DNA of 64,000 bases from the NCBI RefSeq assembly GCF_002381345.1, contig NZ_CP020660.1, forward strand, positions 248,001 through 312,000, written 5' to 3'. The position numbers and the translations under genes were made by a program. A model generated the notes under the pieces. It searched no databases. It saw nothing but the letters and a program-made list of their open reading frames with translations, and was not told where the DNA came from. Shown here piece after piece: positions 1 to 9,770 of this stretch (the stretch's first letter is position 1; each line of letters begins with the position of its first letter). The DNA comes from Candidatus Enterovibrio altilux. Lineage in GTDB: Bacteria; Pseudomonadota; Gammaproteobacteria; Enterobacterales; Vibrionaceae.

Positions 1-152
1 ACACTATCGCCATGACATCGGGACTAGTTTATGGTTTTTCCAACACCTCAATACCGCTCGTACTTAGCCGGAACCTCGGATTAGCCAGTATGTCTATATT
101 CCATGAAATAAAAGCACCTTTATTGCAAAAAGCTATGGGATTAATAGAATGA
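1..152 (+). CDS. ubiH: UbiH, 2-octaprenyl-6-methoxyphenol hydroxylase, C-terminal end only
   Basis: The reading frame is open from base 3 to a TGA at 150-152 and gives the last 49 residues of a UbiH/COQ6-type flavin monooxygenase (SGLVYGFSNTSIPLV, then NLGL and a helical tail ending in KAMGLIE). UbiH hydroxylates the aromatic ring in ubiquinone synthesis at the inner face of the membrane. The stop codon overlaps the ATG of the next gene in an ATGA tetranucleotide, so the pair is translationally coupled. The ubiH-ubiI order is the usual one in Vibrio and E. coli. Only the tail is visible, and the call rests on tail similarity from memory plus context. Confidence 0.75.
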   Translation, partial: TIAMTSGLVYGFSNTSIPLVLSRNLGLASMSIFHEIKAPLLQKAMGLIE

Positions 153-1360
153 AAATGATAAATATGGATATTGCTATTGTTGGTGGTGGTATGGTGGGTT
201 TAACACTTGCTGCGGCACTTAAAAGCAGTAATCTGCGTATTGCCATTATTGAAGGTAATGCACCTGACTCTAGATTTAATATTCTACCCGATCTGCGTGT
301 TTCAGCACTCAATCGTGCGGGCGAAAACATTTTAAAAAATATTGGTGCTTGGAACGGCGTTCTGAGCCGTCGATATAGTCCTTATCAAAAAATAATTGTA
401 TGGGAGCAAGACAGCTTCGCGTCTATTGAATTTGATGCCATAGATTTAGGGCAACCAAACTTAGGTCATATCGTTGAGAACCGCGTAATCCAACTGTCAC
501 TGTTTGACAAAGTCAAACACCAACATAATGTGACTATATTTTGCCCCGATAAATGTGCTTCAATAATGTTCAGTGAAACTAAAGCATGGTTAACTCTCGA
601 CTCTGGAAGAGTTCTCACTACTAAGTTGGTGGTTGGAGCTGACGGCGCAAATTCTTGGGTGCGTACCCAACTATCAATCCCACTTACTCATTGGGATTAT
701 GGGCACAGCGCACTTGTTGCTAATATTCGTACCACACAGCATCATGCTGGTATTGCACGTCAAATTTTTACACCTGATGGACCTCTGGCATTTTTGCCGT
801 TATCAGACCCCCATCTTTGCGCTATCGTCTGGTCACAATCGCCAAAATTAGCCGATTTAAACTGCACCATGCCATCAAAAAGCTTCAATAAAGCCCTTAG
901 CGTAGCATTCGATTTCCGCTTAGGTTTTTGTTCAGTAGAAGGAGAGCGAGCTGTATTCCCACTTAAGATGCGTTATGCACGTGATTTTATTTTAGATCGT
1001 GTCGCATTGATTGGTGATGCTGCACACACTATTCATCCTCTCGCTGGCCAAGGTCTTAATCTCGGCTTGCTAGATGCAACCTCTCTCGCTCAAGAACTTA
1101 TTTACTTACAAGAAGAAGGGAAAGACATTGGTGAAAAATCGAAGCTGCGCCATTTCGAACGTTGGCGTAAAGCTGAAGCTACGCAAATGATCGCTGTAAT
1201 GCAGGGCTTACGAGATCTTTTCGCAGGCAAGAATCCAACGAAAAAATTGATTCGGGGTATTGGTTTGATGGCAGCCGCTACGCTTCCTGGTATTAAGACA
1301 CAGTTTATTAAACGTGCTCTTGGATTAAGTGGGGATTTGCCGGCATTTGCAAAGAAGTAG
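149..1360 (+). CDS. ubiI: UbiI/VisC, FAD-dependent 2-octaprenylphenol hydroxylase
   Basis: A 403-residue flavoprotein monooxygenase of full family length. It shows the Rossmann FAD-binding motif GGGMVG at residues 12-17, the family RVSALNR motif near residue 50, the GADGANS motif near 163 and the second FAD motif GDAAHTIHPLAGQG from residue 289. UbiI performs the C5 hydroxylation of the ubiquinone precursor, using O2 and NAD(P)H. The start ATG overlaps the ubiH stop; an internal ATG at 164 (MDIAIV) is an alternative start. The gene is intact although a decayed insertion sequence begins about 100 bases downstream. UbiF, a paralogue, is at 44795-45955. UbiI rather than UbiH is chosen because the gene directly follows ubiH. 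Confidence 0.9.
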   Translation: MKMINMDIAIVGGGMVGLTLAAALKSSNLRIAIIEGNAPDSRFNILPDLRVSALNRAGENILKNIGAWNGVLSRRYSPYQKIIVWEQDSFASIEFDAIDLGQPNLGHIVENRVIQLSLFDKVKHQHNVTIFCPDKCASIMFSETKAWLTLDSGRVLTTKLVVGADGANSWVRTQLSIPLTHWDYGHSALVANIRTTQHHAGIARQIFTPDGPLAFLPLSDPHLCAIVWSQSPKLADLNCTMPSKSFNKALSVAFDFRLGFCSVEGERAVFPLKMRYARDFILDRVALIGDAAHTIHPLAGQGLNLGLLDATSLAQELIYLQEEGKDIGEKSKLRHFERWRKAEATQMIAVMQGLRDLFAGKNPTKKLIRGIGLMAAATLPGIKTQFIKRALGLSGDLPAFAKK

Positions 1361-1462
1361 ATTCGACAAGGTCATATCGCGTGGGATAACCAACTTAAAT
1401 TTTTTATTTAATTACTTTTGTTTTTGATTGTAACTAGATTATATTCTTCATTGCATTACTTA

Positions 1463-2410
1463 GCTTTCTTTCCTAGTTCTAGTTCAGATAGTAAATCTCA
1501 ACATGATGCACTATTAAGCCATCGCTTTTGTATGAGGTATACCTAGTTCTGTTAGCTTATTTAACGTTTTTATCCTGGCGTAAATTTCGCTAATCTGAGC
1601 ATTATGATCTCTTAAGTTTCATGTTTCTTCTAGTCGTTTTTTGACTTGAAACATTGCCTTTTTTGATAGGGAATATTGATGGTAACCATACCTCCTGTTC
1701 TAATGCTAATGGGAAATATATAACTTCTAGTCACTGACCGCTAAATTATGAGGATGATCTCGTTTTCAAAAAATTACTCCTTTTCTTGGTAGTATGAGTT
1801 GAAACGCTCGTTTAATACGAGCAGTTTCGTAACGTTATTTGGTGTCGTCAGTACCATCGGATAATATTTCAGTGAGTCTGTTTGAGTAAACTAAGTAGCA
1901 CCTCATCGTCAGTCACATGTGATGTACTTAACTCAGAAGCAATGGCTAAGTCGCTAAATAAATGAGGTCTGCCATAATCATTAACCTTCTTAGTTTGATT
2001 CCATAGCTGAATAGCTTCTTCGTCAAGCCAGAGCATTAGTGAGCCACAATTGATTAAAGCTTGATTATACTCCTTCCAGTTAATTATTTGATAACGAAGA
2101 TTATTCATAAATCTGAATATTTCAGTGAGTCTAACTGTTTAGAGTATCGAATGAAAATTTAGTTTTTTTATTAAAAAATAAAACCGGTTACCATAAAGAT
2201 CCCATAGCAGAGACAGCAATGGTTCGAGTCAAAACATTACCTAGAAGGACATTGAACTGAAGGAATCACGCAACTTAAATTAATAAAATCGACACCATGG
2301 TAAACGTGTTACATAAGCTAACAAAACTAGATATACTTAACACGAAAGCGATTACCTAATATTGAACTATATAAGGATTTGCTATCTGAACTCAAATTAG
2401 GAAATAAAGC
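1463..2410 (-). mobile_element. IS5-family (IS903-group) relic, two-right-end form, internally deleted
   Basis: Left end (1463) and right end (2410, ATTAGGAAATAAAGC) are both right ends of the element, in opposite orientation. On the minus strand the transposase begins at 2108 (MNNLRYQIINWKEYNQ) but jumps from about residue 55 (LFSDLAIA) to about residue 170 (SELSTSHVTDDEV), so roughly 115 codons are deleted in frame. Stops and frameshifts follow. The constant junction between the internal left end and the inverted right-end fragment is at about 2184. Bases 1361-1462 hold nothing I recognise. Confidence 0.8.
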
Positions 2411-2427
2411 TTCGTAGCTAAGGTAAA

Positions 2428-2649
2428 TTATAGGATCTTATTATTCTTCCATCCTTCCGTTTTGGCAGCACGCGCCTCGCGTTTTTTTCTAGCATCGCAA
2501 GGCTCAGGACAATTGCATATTTTCTTAATACCAACAGAACTTAAACCACCACAGCTGCCACTGATTGTTTGACATTGAATGATGTAACCGATTGACATGC
2601 TAGCAATCACCAACAAAAAAATCAAAAATGTTATTAAATATAAAAACAT
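2428..2649 (-). CDS. nqrM: NqrM, Na+-NQR maturation protein (DUF539)
   Basis: A 73-residue protein with one N-terminal transmembrane helix (about residues 3-24) and a cysteine-rich tail: C26, C33, C45, C47 and C51, including a CNCPEPC cluster, then a basic C-terminus. This matches NqrM, a small membrane protein needed to mature the Na+-translocating NADH:quinone oxidoreductase, probably through iron delivery to the NqrD/NqrE site. It lies 8 bases after apbE and is surely co-transcribed with it. In Vibrio these two genes normally follow nqrF; here the nqr operon is 52 kb away in the window. Confidence 0.88.
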   Translation of the reverse strand: MFLYLITFLIFLLVIASMSIGYIIQCQTISGSCGGLSSVGIKKICNCPEPCDARKKREARAAKTEGWKNNKIL

Positions 2650-2657
2650 TTTATATC

Positions 2658-3674
2658 CTAATATAATAGATATTTTTTAAATGCATCTGAGGCTATTTCT
2701 GTAAAACCAGTATCAGTTTTAACGATGAAAAACGCGGCAATTGCTTCATCATTAGCTACAACTAGTGCATCTTCTGGTCCCATCACCATAAACGCTGTAG
2801 AAAAACCATCTGCCGTCATGCATGATTTATCCACTATAGTTACTGATACCATTCGATGATTTATGGGTTTTGCTGTTGCTGGATTGATAATGTGAGAATA
2901 TCGTATACCGTCTACTTCAAAGTAATTTTTATAATTACCCGACGTAGCCATTGCCATATCTCCAGGTGCAATTATTTCTTGAATAGTTTGCTGTGCATTA
3001 TTTGGTTTCTCTATGGCTATACGCCAAGGTTGACTTTCAGCATTCATTCCTTTGAGCTTAAGTTCACCACCAATTTCAACTAAATAATTCTTCAAACCCA
3101 ACTCAGTTAAATAACTGGCGATAACGTCGACACCAAAGCCTTTTGCAATTGATGAAAGATCAACATAAAGATCTGGATTAGTTTTGATCAAATTATTGCC
3201 ATCAACACTGAGGTGCCTTATACCAGTCATTGCACGTCGCTGGGCAATAAGCTCATCGGAAGGTACGCGATCAGGACGCTCTTCCGGTCCAAATCCCCAT
3301 AAATTAACTAAGGGACCCACAGTTACGTCCAATGCACCATTCGAAATTTTATTAATTCGGAGAGCTTCATTAATTACCTCGGCCGTATCAACAGATACTC
3401 TAAATGGAGAGCGGTCTTTATGCTGATTAAATAAACTTAACTCCGATGTCTTGCGATACGTAGACATGTGAGTATTCACCAATGCAAGTCGCTTGTCTAT
3501 TTCAGTGTGTACTTCTTCAATACGAGGAAGCACAACATTATTTAAAAATTTAACTGAATAATAGGTTCCCATTGTAGAACCTGTCAGGTGCATTTGTTTT
3601 GGTGTTTGTTTGCAACTTTCCAGTACTAATAAGGAACTAATCAGAAGCCCTATAGTCAAAAAAATTTTTCTCAT
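2658..3674 (-). CDS. apbE: ApbE, FAD:protein FMN transferase lipoprotein
   Basis: A 338-residue lipoprotein. The N-terminus has a signal helix and lipobox ending in LESC at residues 18-21. The mature part has the ApbE signatures: TGSTMGTYYSV near 32, the VDLSSIAKGFGVD stretch and the late SHIINPATAKP stretch. The enzyme works on the periplasmic side and attaches FMN to threonine in SGAT motifs; the substrates NqrB (T236) and NqrC (T226) are encoded at 56853-58866. It is followed directly by nqrM. No strong terminator or promoter was seen upstream, where a relic-bearing intergenic region begins. Confidence 0.92.
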   Translation of the reverse strand: MRKIFLTIGLLISSLLVLESCKQTPKQMHLTGSTMGTYYSVKFLNNVVLPRIEEVHTEIDKRLALVNTHMSTYRKTSELSLFNQHKDRSPFRVSVDTAEVINEALRINKISNGALDVTVGPLVNLWGFGPEERPDRVPSDELIAQRRAMTGIRHLSVDGNNLIKTNPDLYVDLSSIAKGFGVDVIASYLTELGLKNYLVEIGGELKLKGMNAESQPWRIAIEKPNNAQQTIQEIIAPGDMAMATSGNYKNYFEVDGIRYSHIINPATAKPINHRMVSVTIVDKSCMTADGFSTAFMVMGPEDALVVANDEAIAAFFIVKTDTGFTEIASDAFKKYLLY

Positions 3675-3916
3675 TCCTGTACCCAGTTATTAAAAAATTT
3701 ATATCAAACCACGTTATTTTTAAAGTTAAAAAAAATAACATTACCTAACTTAAGCTGCGCATAAGAAAGAAATTCAATGTCAAAGTTACAATCTAATCGT
3801 TTGGCATAAGCGATGGACTGCACGAAAACTTGAGCATAAATAATTTAAACATGTCTTTCGTCAATGTAGATGACTTCAGCCAGACTTTACTTTATGCATG
3901 AAAAAATACCTAATTT

Positions 3917-3948
3917 TTACGGCATTACGGCATTACGGCATTACGGCT
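3917..3948 (+). repeat. Four 8-bp tandem repeats (TTACGGCA)
   Basis: Four head-to-tail units of TTACGGCA (last base T in the final unit) lie between apbE and flgJ. The last unit runs into the outer end of the adjacent insertion-sequence relic, which begins GGCTTTATTTCC at 3945. The rest of 3675-3944 holds nothing I recognise. Confidence 0.85.
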
Positions 3949-5176
3949 TTATTTCCTAGTCTGAGTTCAAACAGAAAACCCTAGTACTATGACCTAGTAG
4001 GCGCTTACTCTCGTTTGAGACATACCTAAACCTACGCCAGCTTCTTTAATTTTTTATCATAGCGGAGATTGAGCTAGTTTTGACATTATAATCCCTTAGG
4101 CTAAATGTCCCCCCGAATAGTTTTGTGACTTGAAATATTGATTCTCTGATAAGGAACGTTTATGGTAACCATACTTCCTTTTTCAATGCAGATTGGAATC
4201 ATATAACTTCTGGTAACTGACTGCTAAATTACGCGGATGATCTCGTTTCCAAAAAATTGTTCCTTTTTGGAGAAATTGAGTGGAACTACTCGTTTAATAT
4301 GAATAATGTTCGTAACATTATCTAGTGTCGTAAGCACCATTACTTGACTTAATATCTCATTACTCCTTCGGTGGATCTGTTTAAGCAAGTTAGATCGCAC
4401 TTCACTGTCAATCACATTTAATGAACTTAACTCAGCAGCCATCATTTCATACATATTGATATCGATCGTTACATGTAATTTATGCCAGACTCACTGTTTT
4501 CCATCCGTGCCACGCTTTCTACTTGCCCTTTCGCCTTCACCATAGACTTTGAGCATAGTAGAATCGATGATGAAGTGCTGGGTAGTTTCTTTGTTCTTCA
4601 TCTTGAATGTAATATTAACCGTTTGGGCTCGCTTGCTAACACATGAATAATCAAAGCATAATAGTAGTAGTTGAGCCAGTTTGAAAACAGAATTAACAAA
4701 TCCTGGTAAACCTCTCAATAGCATTGAAAAGGCGCGTTGAACCATGAGAACCATAGGAATCGTTAAATCGCTAAATAAGCTATGTCTCCCACGATCACCA
4801 AGCTTAATTTGGTTCCATAACTAAATAATTTTTTCATCAAACCAGAATATTAGTAAACCACAATTAATTAAAGCTTCATTATACTACTTCCAGTTGGTTA
4901 TTTTATAGCAAAGCTTATTCATCAACCGAAATATTTAAGTGAACCTAGCTGTTTAAAACGTTAATTGATAATTAAATCCCAGACTTTATGAAGCAGAGCT
5001 TTTTTTGACTCAAAACATGGAGTCTAAGGAATGATAATGCTTCTATTGCGGAAGCCTGCGTAATGATAAAAATGTTAAATAAGCTGACAGGACGAAGTAT
5101 GCCTAAAATGAAAGCAATCGTCTAATAATTAACTAGATTGAGATTTGTAATCTAAATTTGCGTTACAAAACGAAGC
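3945..5176 (-). mobile_element. IS5-family (IS903-group) relic between apbE and flgJ
   Basis: Decayed transposase read on the minus strand. Separate pieces carry the RAFSMLLRGLPGFVNSVFKLAQ region and the catalytic-D1 region (IDSTMLKVYGEGE) at 4491-4754, and the AAELSSLNVIDSEV region at 4224-4454, divided by frameshifts. The left end near 4975 is degraded, and a plus-strand right-end fragment (4990-5176, ending AAAACGAAGC) follows. This is a damaged version of the two-right-end form. No open frame longer than 90 codons survives. Confidence 0.78.
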
Positions 5177-5275
5177 TATTTCCGCATTCACTTTACCTTT
5201 CAGTGAAATAAAACCAGAATAGCAGTACCATCATTAGTACAATGCACAAAACATACAGTACTAAATTGTGATAAA

Positions 5276-6259
5276 TTATTGCTTCATCAAGTCTTGAACT
5301 TGATAAAATACTCTCATCACCTTGTCAGAATAGTGCGGATCGGTTGCATACCCTGCATCGTGCAACCCGCGTATGAACTGCTCAGGTTCCTCTGACTGTT
5401 GCAATGCATTAGCATACCTAGGATTAGTACTTAAAAAATAAACATAATCATCAAAACTGTCTTGGTATGAGGTGTATGCTCGAAACCACGCAATTTTTTG
5501 CACTGGAATTTGATCATGAAATTCAAATGTTTGTTTCATTATTTTCTGGCCAGCCCACTTTGGGTCAGCTTTGAGATTAAACAAATTGTGACTATTACAA
5601 CGTTCATTCGCTATAATTTTTTTGCCCCAACCTGTTTCTAATGCAGCTTGCGCAATCAATATTGCAGGATCCGTTCCTAGCGTACGCGCTGCATATTTAG
5701 CATATGGCGTTAACCGCGCAGTAAACTCATGTGGAAACTCAAAGGGCTTCATATTCGTTTTAACAGGCCGAGGATTCTGTTCTACTAACCCATGAGCTCT
5801 AGGAATAGGAGTGTCACCAAGCTCATAAAACATTACCGCAACATTCTCCTCTTGAGGATTTACAGAAGGAAGACGTAACATAGGTGACAACTGAATATGA
5901 TCACTAGCACTACGCACCTCCACATCCATTGTTTCACTACCTTGGCTGCTTTGTAATTGCTGAACAATCAAATCAGCAAGCCCCAGCGAACCTTCATGAG
6001 ATAACGCACTCGACAATTGCTCGTCAGCTATTTGTTCGTAAAATCGGGAAGTACGGTCATCCATCAAATTTGATTTGAAAGCCTCGTTAGCATTACGCAT
6101 AGACTTGAACAATAGCTGTGTAAAAATTGCTTCAAATTGTTCTGCGGCTGAGCGCATGACATCATTTGATTCCTCACTATTCTTTTTCATGGTCTTCTGG
6201 CGAAGGAGATCGAGACTGCTAAGATCATGAATAAAACTGATATTCATGGGAGCTTTCAT
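5276..6259 (-). CDS. flgJ: FlgJ, flagellar rod-cap protein with peptidoglycan hydrolase domain
   Basis: A 327-residue two-domain protein of usual Vibrio length. The N-terminal rod-binding domain (about 28-105) has the AAEQFEAIFTQLLFKSMR signature. After a variable linker (about 110-170), the C-terminal glucosaminidase-type domain (about 175-325) carries AQAALETGWGKK, with E208 as the likely catalytic acid. FlgJ caps the growing rod in the periplasm and cuts the peptidoglycan locally. It is last in the flgB-J run, 4 bases after flgI. In Vibrio flgK and flgL normally follow; here they lie 30 kb away on the other strand. Confidence 0.94.
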   Translation of the reverse strand: MKAPMNISFIHDLSSLDLLRQKTMKKNSEESNDVMRSAAEQFEAIFTQLLFKSMRNANEAFKSNLMDDRTSRFYEQIADEQLSSALSHEGSLGLADLIVQQLQSSQGSETMDVEVRSASDHIQLSPMLRLPSVNPQEENVAVMFYELGDTPIPRAHGLVEQNPRPVKTNMKPFEFPHEFTARLTPYAKYAARTLGTDPAILIAQAALETGWGKKIIANERCNSHNLFNLKADPKWAGQKIMKQTFEFHDQIPVQKIAWFRAYTSYQDSFDDYVYFLSTNPRYANALQQSEEPEQFIRGLHDAGYATDPHYSDKVMRVFYQVQDLMKQ

Positions 6260-6263
6260 AGGC

Positions 6264-7355
6264 TTAAATCACTATTAGTTGGCCATCGATGGCACTCGCC
6301 TGCTTGAGTGCCTGCAAAATTGCCATCAAATCTGACGGAGCTGCTCCCACACCATTAACTGCACGAACTAGATTGTCGAGTGTCACTCCCGGTTTAAAGT
6401 GGAACATCCGACCATTTTCCTCTGCCATTGAACCATCAGAATCCGGTACGACTACACTTGCGCCACTCGAAAATACACCGGGTTGGTTCACTTTTAAGTT
6501 TTCATTTATGATGACAGTCATCGTACCATGCGTTATTGCTGCAGAACGAAGCCTAACATTTTTGCCAATTACAATTGTGCCGGTTCGGCTGTTAACGATA
6601 ATTTTTGCAGCAGCATTTGCAGGCACAAATTCAAGATTTTCAACCGTAGATAAAAATGCGACACGTTGTGACAAGTCTCGAGGTGCACGCACACGTATTG
6701 AGGTAGCATCCAGTGCAGCTGCGGTATTTGGTCCAAGGAAATTATTAATAGAATCCGACATACGTTGAGCAGTGGTAAAATCAGACTCAAACAAGTTAAA
6801 GTTAATGTAGGAGCCATGTCCGAACGGAGAAGGCACTTCTTGCTCAACCATTGCGCCATTCACAATACGGCCAACCGTTGGCGTGTTACCCACGATTTTA
6901 GAACCATCAGCACCTTCAGCGCTGAAACCACCGACGATAAGATTACCCTGTGCAACAGCATACGTTTTACCGTCTAAGCCTTTCATGAACGTTTGAACGA
7001 GCGTACCACCATGAAGACTTTTTGCAGATCCTATGGATGAGACGGTGATATCAATTTTTTGTCCCTGCTTAGAGAAAGGAGGGAGATCAGCGCTAACAGC
7101 GACTGCAGCAATATTTTTTGTTTTTAATTTAATGCCCGATGGTAACTGAATGCCAAAATTTTTTAACATACTATAAAAACTTTGATCTGTAAATGGTGTG
7201 TTTTCACCTGTACCGGCAAGCCCCACAACCAACCCATAGCCAACTAATTGGTTACTCCGTACACCAGCCACTTCTGATATATCTTTAATTCTTGCAGCCT
7301 CCGCCACTGAGTTAACTAGTGTAGCTATGAATATAAGTACTAACCAATTCTTCAC
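6264..7355 (-). CDS. flgI: FlgI, flagellar P-ring protein
   Basis: A 363-residue secreted protein. It has a Sec signal peptide (about 1-20, ending AEA), then [26 protein letters not shown] and [12 protein letters not shown], hallmarks of FlgI, and the C-terminal [27 protein letters not shown] end. It polymerises into the periplasmic P ring around the distal rod at the peptidoglycan layer and depends on FlgA (16052-16750). It lies between flgH and flgJ in one transcription unit. Length is normal and no lesions are seen. Confidence 0.95.
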   Translation of the reverse strand: MKNWLVLIFIATLVNSVAEAARIKDISEVAGVRSNQLVGYGLVVGLAGTGENTPFTDQSFYSMLKNFGIQLPSGIKLKTKNIAAVAVSADLPPFSKQGQKIDITVSSIGSAKSLHGGTLVQTFMKGLDGKTYAVAQGNLIVGGFSAEGADGSKIVGNTPTVGRIVNGAMVEQEVPSPFGHGSYINFNLFESDFTTAQRMSDSINNFLGPNTAAALDATSIRVRAPRDLSQRVAFLSTVENLEFVPANAAAKIIVNSRTGTIVIGKNVRLRSAAITHGTMTVIINENLKVNQPGVFSSGASVVVPDSDGSMAEENGRMFHFKPGVTLDNLVRAVNGVGAAPSDLMAILQALKQASAIDGQLIVI

Positions 7356-7382
7356 GTCAAATCTCCAAAAATATCATTGCGT

Positions 7383-8168
7383 TTAAAGAACAACGTTAAA
7401 AAATCGTGCCAACCATCCCTGATCTTGGGTATCCTGGAGGTCTCCGGTGCCAGAATATTGAATATGAGCGTTCGAAATACGAGTTGAAGCCACTGTATTG
7501 TTTTGATTAATATCATCTGCACGAATGGTACCACTCAGGCGAATATATTCATCACCCGTATTCAGCGTCAGCCATTTTTCACCACGAATGATAAGATTGC
7601 CATTTGTCAACACATCAACCACTTCGACAGAAATAGAGCCATTAATACTATTACTCTGATTTGCACTGGTTGAGCCATTTGTTTTATTGTCATGTCCGGC
7701 AGCATAAGAAAGATTTGATTCACCCATAGTGACTTCTTCTCCACCCATTTTCAGTGGATCCATACTCAAATCGCTCGATTTGTTCGTGTCACTTCTAGCG
7801 CTTTTTTTCGCCTGTATTTTTTCTTTTAATAATACGGTCACAATATTTCCAATGCGGTGAGGCTTGGTATCGTCATATAAGTCCTGAGCTTGAGACATAC
7901 TAAACAAAGAGCCTGTCGCCGCTGCATAATGCTCATATTCATGTGGCGGATGAATGGGAGCCCATGAAGGATCGCCAAACACTGCATCATTACGTTGTCG
8001 CAATAAACCGATTAAACCTTCACCATCTAGCTCTGTACTGCCTTCTATCGCATACATTTTTTTGGTGTCTTGTACTATTTCATTTTGTGTAAGTAGCTCT
8101 TTTGGGTCCATCAAACTACAACCAGATATCATTGCTAGCATTAGACCTGTTATCAGAAACTTCTTCAT
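7383..8168 (-). CDS. flgH: FlgH, flagellar L-ring lipoprotein
   Basis: A 261-residue lipoprotein with the lipobox ISGC at residues 14-17. The family stretch from SLFSMSQAQDLYDDTKPHRIG to VTVLLKEK is present, as are the C-terminal GNLIIRGEKWLTLNTGDEYIRLSG and IRADDI motifs. It forms the outer-membrane L ring around the rod. It sits between flgG and flgI in the usual order with short gaps and is complete. Confidence 0.95.
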   Translation of the reverse strand: MKKFLITGLMLAMISGCSLMDPKELLTQNEIVQDTKKMYAIEGSTELDGEGLIGLLRQRNDAVFGDPSWAPIHPPHEYEHYAAATGSLFSMSQAQDLYDDTKPHRIGNIVTVLLKEKIQAKKSARSDTNKSSDLSMDPLKMGGEEVTMGESNLSYAAGHDNKTNGSTSANQSNSINGSISVEVVDVLTNGNLIIRGEKWLTLNTGDEYIRLSGTIRADDINQNNTVASTRISNAHIQYSGTGDLQDTQDQGWLARFFNVVL

Positions 8169-8183
8169 TCACGCTCTGCTATA

Positions 8184-8972
8184 TTAAAGTTTCTGGTTCA
8201 CGTAACTAAGCATCTGATCGACGGACGAAATAACCTTAGAGTTCATTTCATAAATACGTTGTGCTTCGATCATGTTAACCAGTTCTTCTGTGACGTTGAC
8301 ATTGGATGTTTCCAACATTGATTGACGGATACTGCCAAGGCCATCTAAGCTAGGAATACCTTCTTGTGGATGACCACTGACACCTGTAGGCAAATAAAGG
8401 TTTTGACCGATTGGCTCAAGACCGGCGGGGTTAATAAAATCAACCACGGTAATCTGTCCAAGCACTACATTTGTAGCTTGTCCTCGCAGTCGTGCAGAGA
8501 CTTCACCGTCAGTACCAATGGTTACCTGAACCGCATCTGGTGGGACAGCGATTTCAGGTTCAAGCAAATAACCTGCACCTATGGTTACAATCACGCCTTC
8601 ATCATTGAGGTTGAATTGACCATTGCGTTGGTAGCCCATGTTGCCATCAGGCAATAAAATTTGGAAAAAACCATCACCTTCAATCATTAAATCCAAAGCG
8701 TTATCCGTAGTCTGTGCGTTACCATTACTGTGAATGCGTTGTGTCGCGACCACTTTAGCACCTGCACCTAACATTAAACCACTGGGTAATTTAGTATTTT
8801 GCGACGACTGGCCACCAGGCTGATTAATGTTTTGGTAAAAAAGATCTTCAAACACCGCCCTAGATTTTTTAAAACCAATCGTCGATGCATTAGCTAAATT
8901 ATTAGAAATAGTCGAAATATTGGCTTGTTGCGCATCTAAGCCAGTTTTACTTACCCATAATGCTGGATACAT
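8184..8972 (-). CDS. flgG: FlgG, distal rod protein
   Basis: 262 residues. The N-terminal axial-protein motif (LWVSKTGLDAQQANISTISNNLANASTIGFKK, listed here as separate segments: TISNNLANAST then GFKK) and the C-terminal SNVNVTEELVNMIEAQRIYEMNSKVI motif form the coiled-coil D0 domain typical of rod and hook subunits. FlgG is the main subunit of the distal rod that passes through the P and L rings. Length equals the family norm (about 260). It is 16 bases downstream of flgF. Confidence 0.96.
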   Translation of the reverse strand: MYPALWVSKTGLDAQQANISTISNNLANASTIGFKKSRAVFEDLFYQNINQPGGQSSQNTKLPSGLMLGAGAKVVATQRIHSNGNAQTTDNALDLMIEGDGFFQILLPDGNMGYQRNGQFNLNDEGVIVTIGAGYLLEPEIAVPPDAVQVTIGTDGEVSARLRGQATNVVLGQITVVDFINPAGLEPIGQNLYLPTGVSGHPQEGIPSLDGLGSIRQSMLETSNVNVTEELVNMIEAQRIYEMNSKVISSVDQMLSYVNQKL

Positions 8973-8988
8973 AATAATTACCTTTTAA

Positions 8989-9738
8989 TTAACTAATGCG
9001 CAGAAGAGTATCAGATGCTTGATCCATTTCCTCTGCTGTTTTCATGAGGCTGACTTGCATTTCGAAGTGTCGTTGAAGATTGATAAGGCCAATCATTTCG
9101 CCAATGGCGTTAACGTTACTTCCTTCAAGTGCACCAGTAAGGAGTGTGACTCTTGTATCAGCGTCATATGTTGCATCAGGTTTCACAGGTTTAAAAATAC
9201 CATTTTTGTCTTTGAATAAATCATTGTGATCAGGACGCACAAGCTTAATACGATCAACTTCTTCCATTGCCTCTGGAGGTGCTCCTTGTGGGAGCAAAGA
9301 AACAGTGCCATCAGTACCAATTTCAATTTTTGATATCGGAAGTGGTAAGAAGATAGGTGTACCATGTTTGCCAAGAATGAGATGGCCATGCTCATTTTGC
9401 AACATACCTGTTTGATTAATTTTCAGATTGCCCACACGAGTATAGCCTTCTTGGCCTTTTTCATCTAGCACCGCCAGCCAACCGTTTCCCTTAATGGCAA
9501 CGTCAAGTTCACGACCTGTTGTAATAAGCTGCCCTTGAGCAAAATTATGGCCTGGACGCTCCGTCATATTAAATACGCGCGTTGGCAAACCATCACCATA
9601 TGCTTGCATCGCCCTCGCCTGCGCTAAATCTGCTCGAAAACCAGTCGTTTTAACGTTAGCCAAGTTATTGGCGTGTAGTTGCAATCCTTGCATGTTTTGT
9701 TTGGTGCCACTCATGGCAAGAAATAATGCATGATCCAC
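8989..9738 (-). CDS. flgF: FlgF, proximal rod protein
   Basis: 249 residues with a GTG start at 9738 preceded by an AGGAG ribosome binding site about 8 bases upstream. The N-terminal rod motif (LHANNLANVKTTGFRADLAQ) and the C-terminal SNVNAIGEMIGLINLQRHFEMQ motif identify a rod protein; position between flgE and flgG says FlgF. Upstream is a gap of 175 bases that contains a sigma-54 type promoter, so flgF-J probably have their own transcript in addition to read-through from flgB. Confidence 0.93.
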   Translation of the reverse strand: MDHALFLAMSGTKQNMQGLQLHANNLANVKTTGFRADLAQARAMQAYGDGLPTRVFNMTERPGHNFAQGQLITTGRELDVAIKGNGWLAVLDEKGQEGYTRVGNLKINQTGMLQNEHGHLILGKHGTPIFLPLPISKIEIGTDGTVSLLPQGAPPEAMEEVDRIKLVRPDHNDLFKDKNGIFKPVKPDATYDADTRVTLLTGALEGSNVNAIGEMIGLINLQRHFEMQVSLMKTAEEMDQASDTLLRIS

Positions 9739-9770
9739 TTGACATTCTCCTGTTGCTGCTAATATTTATA

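Noticed and set aside
3917-3948. CRISPR-like repeat
   Set aside because: Units are 8 bp with no spacers.
6289-6768. A 159-codon plus-strand open frame
   Set aside because: It is antisense to flgI, which is intact; its composition is that of a reverse-frame shadow.
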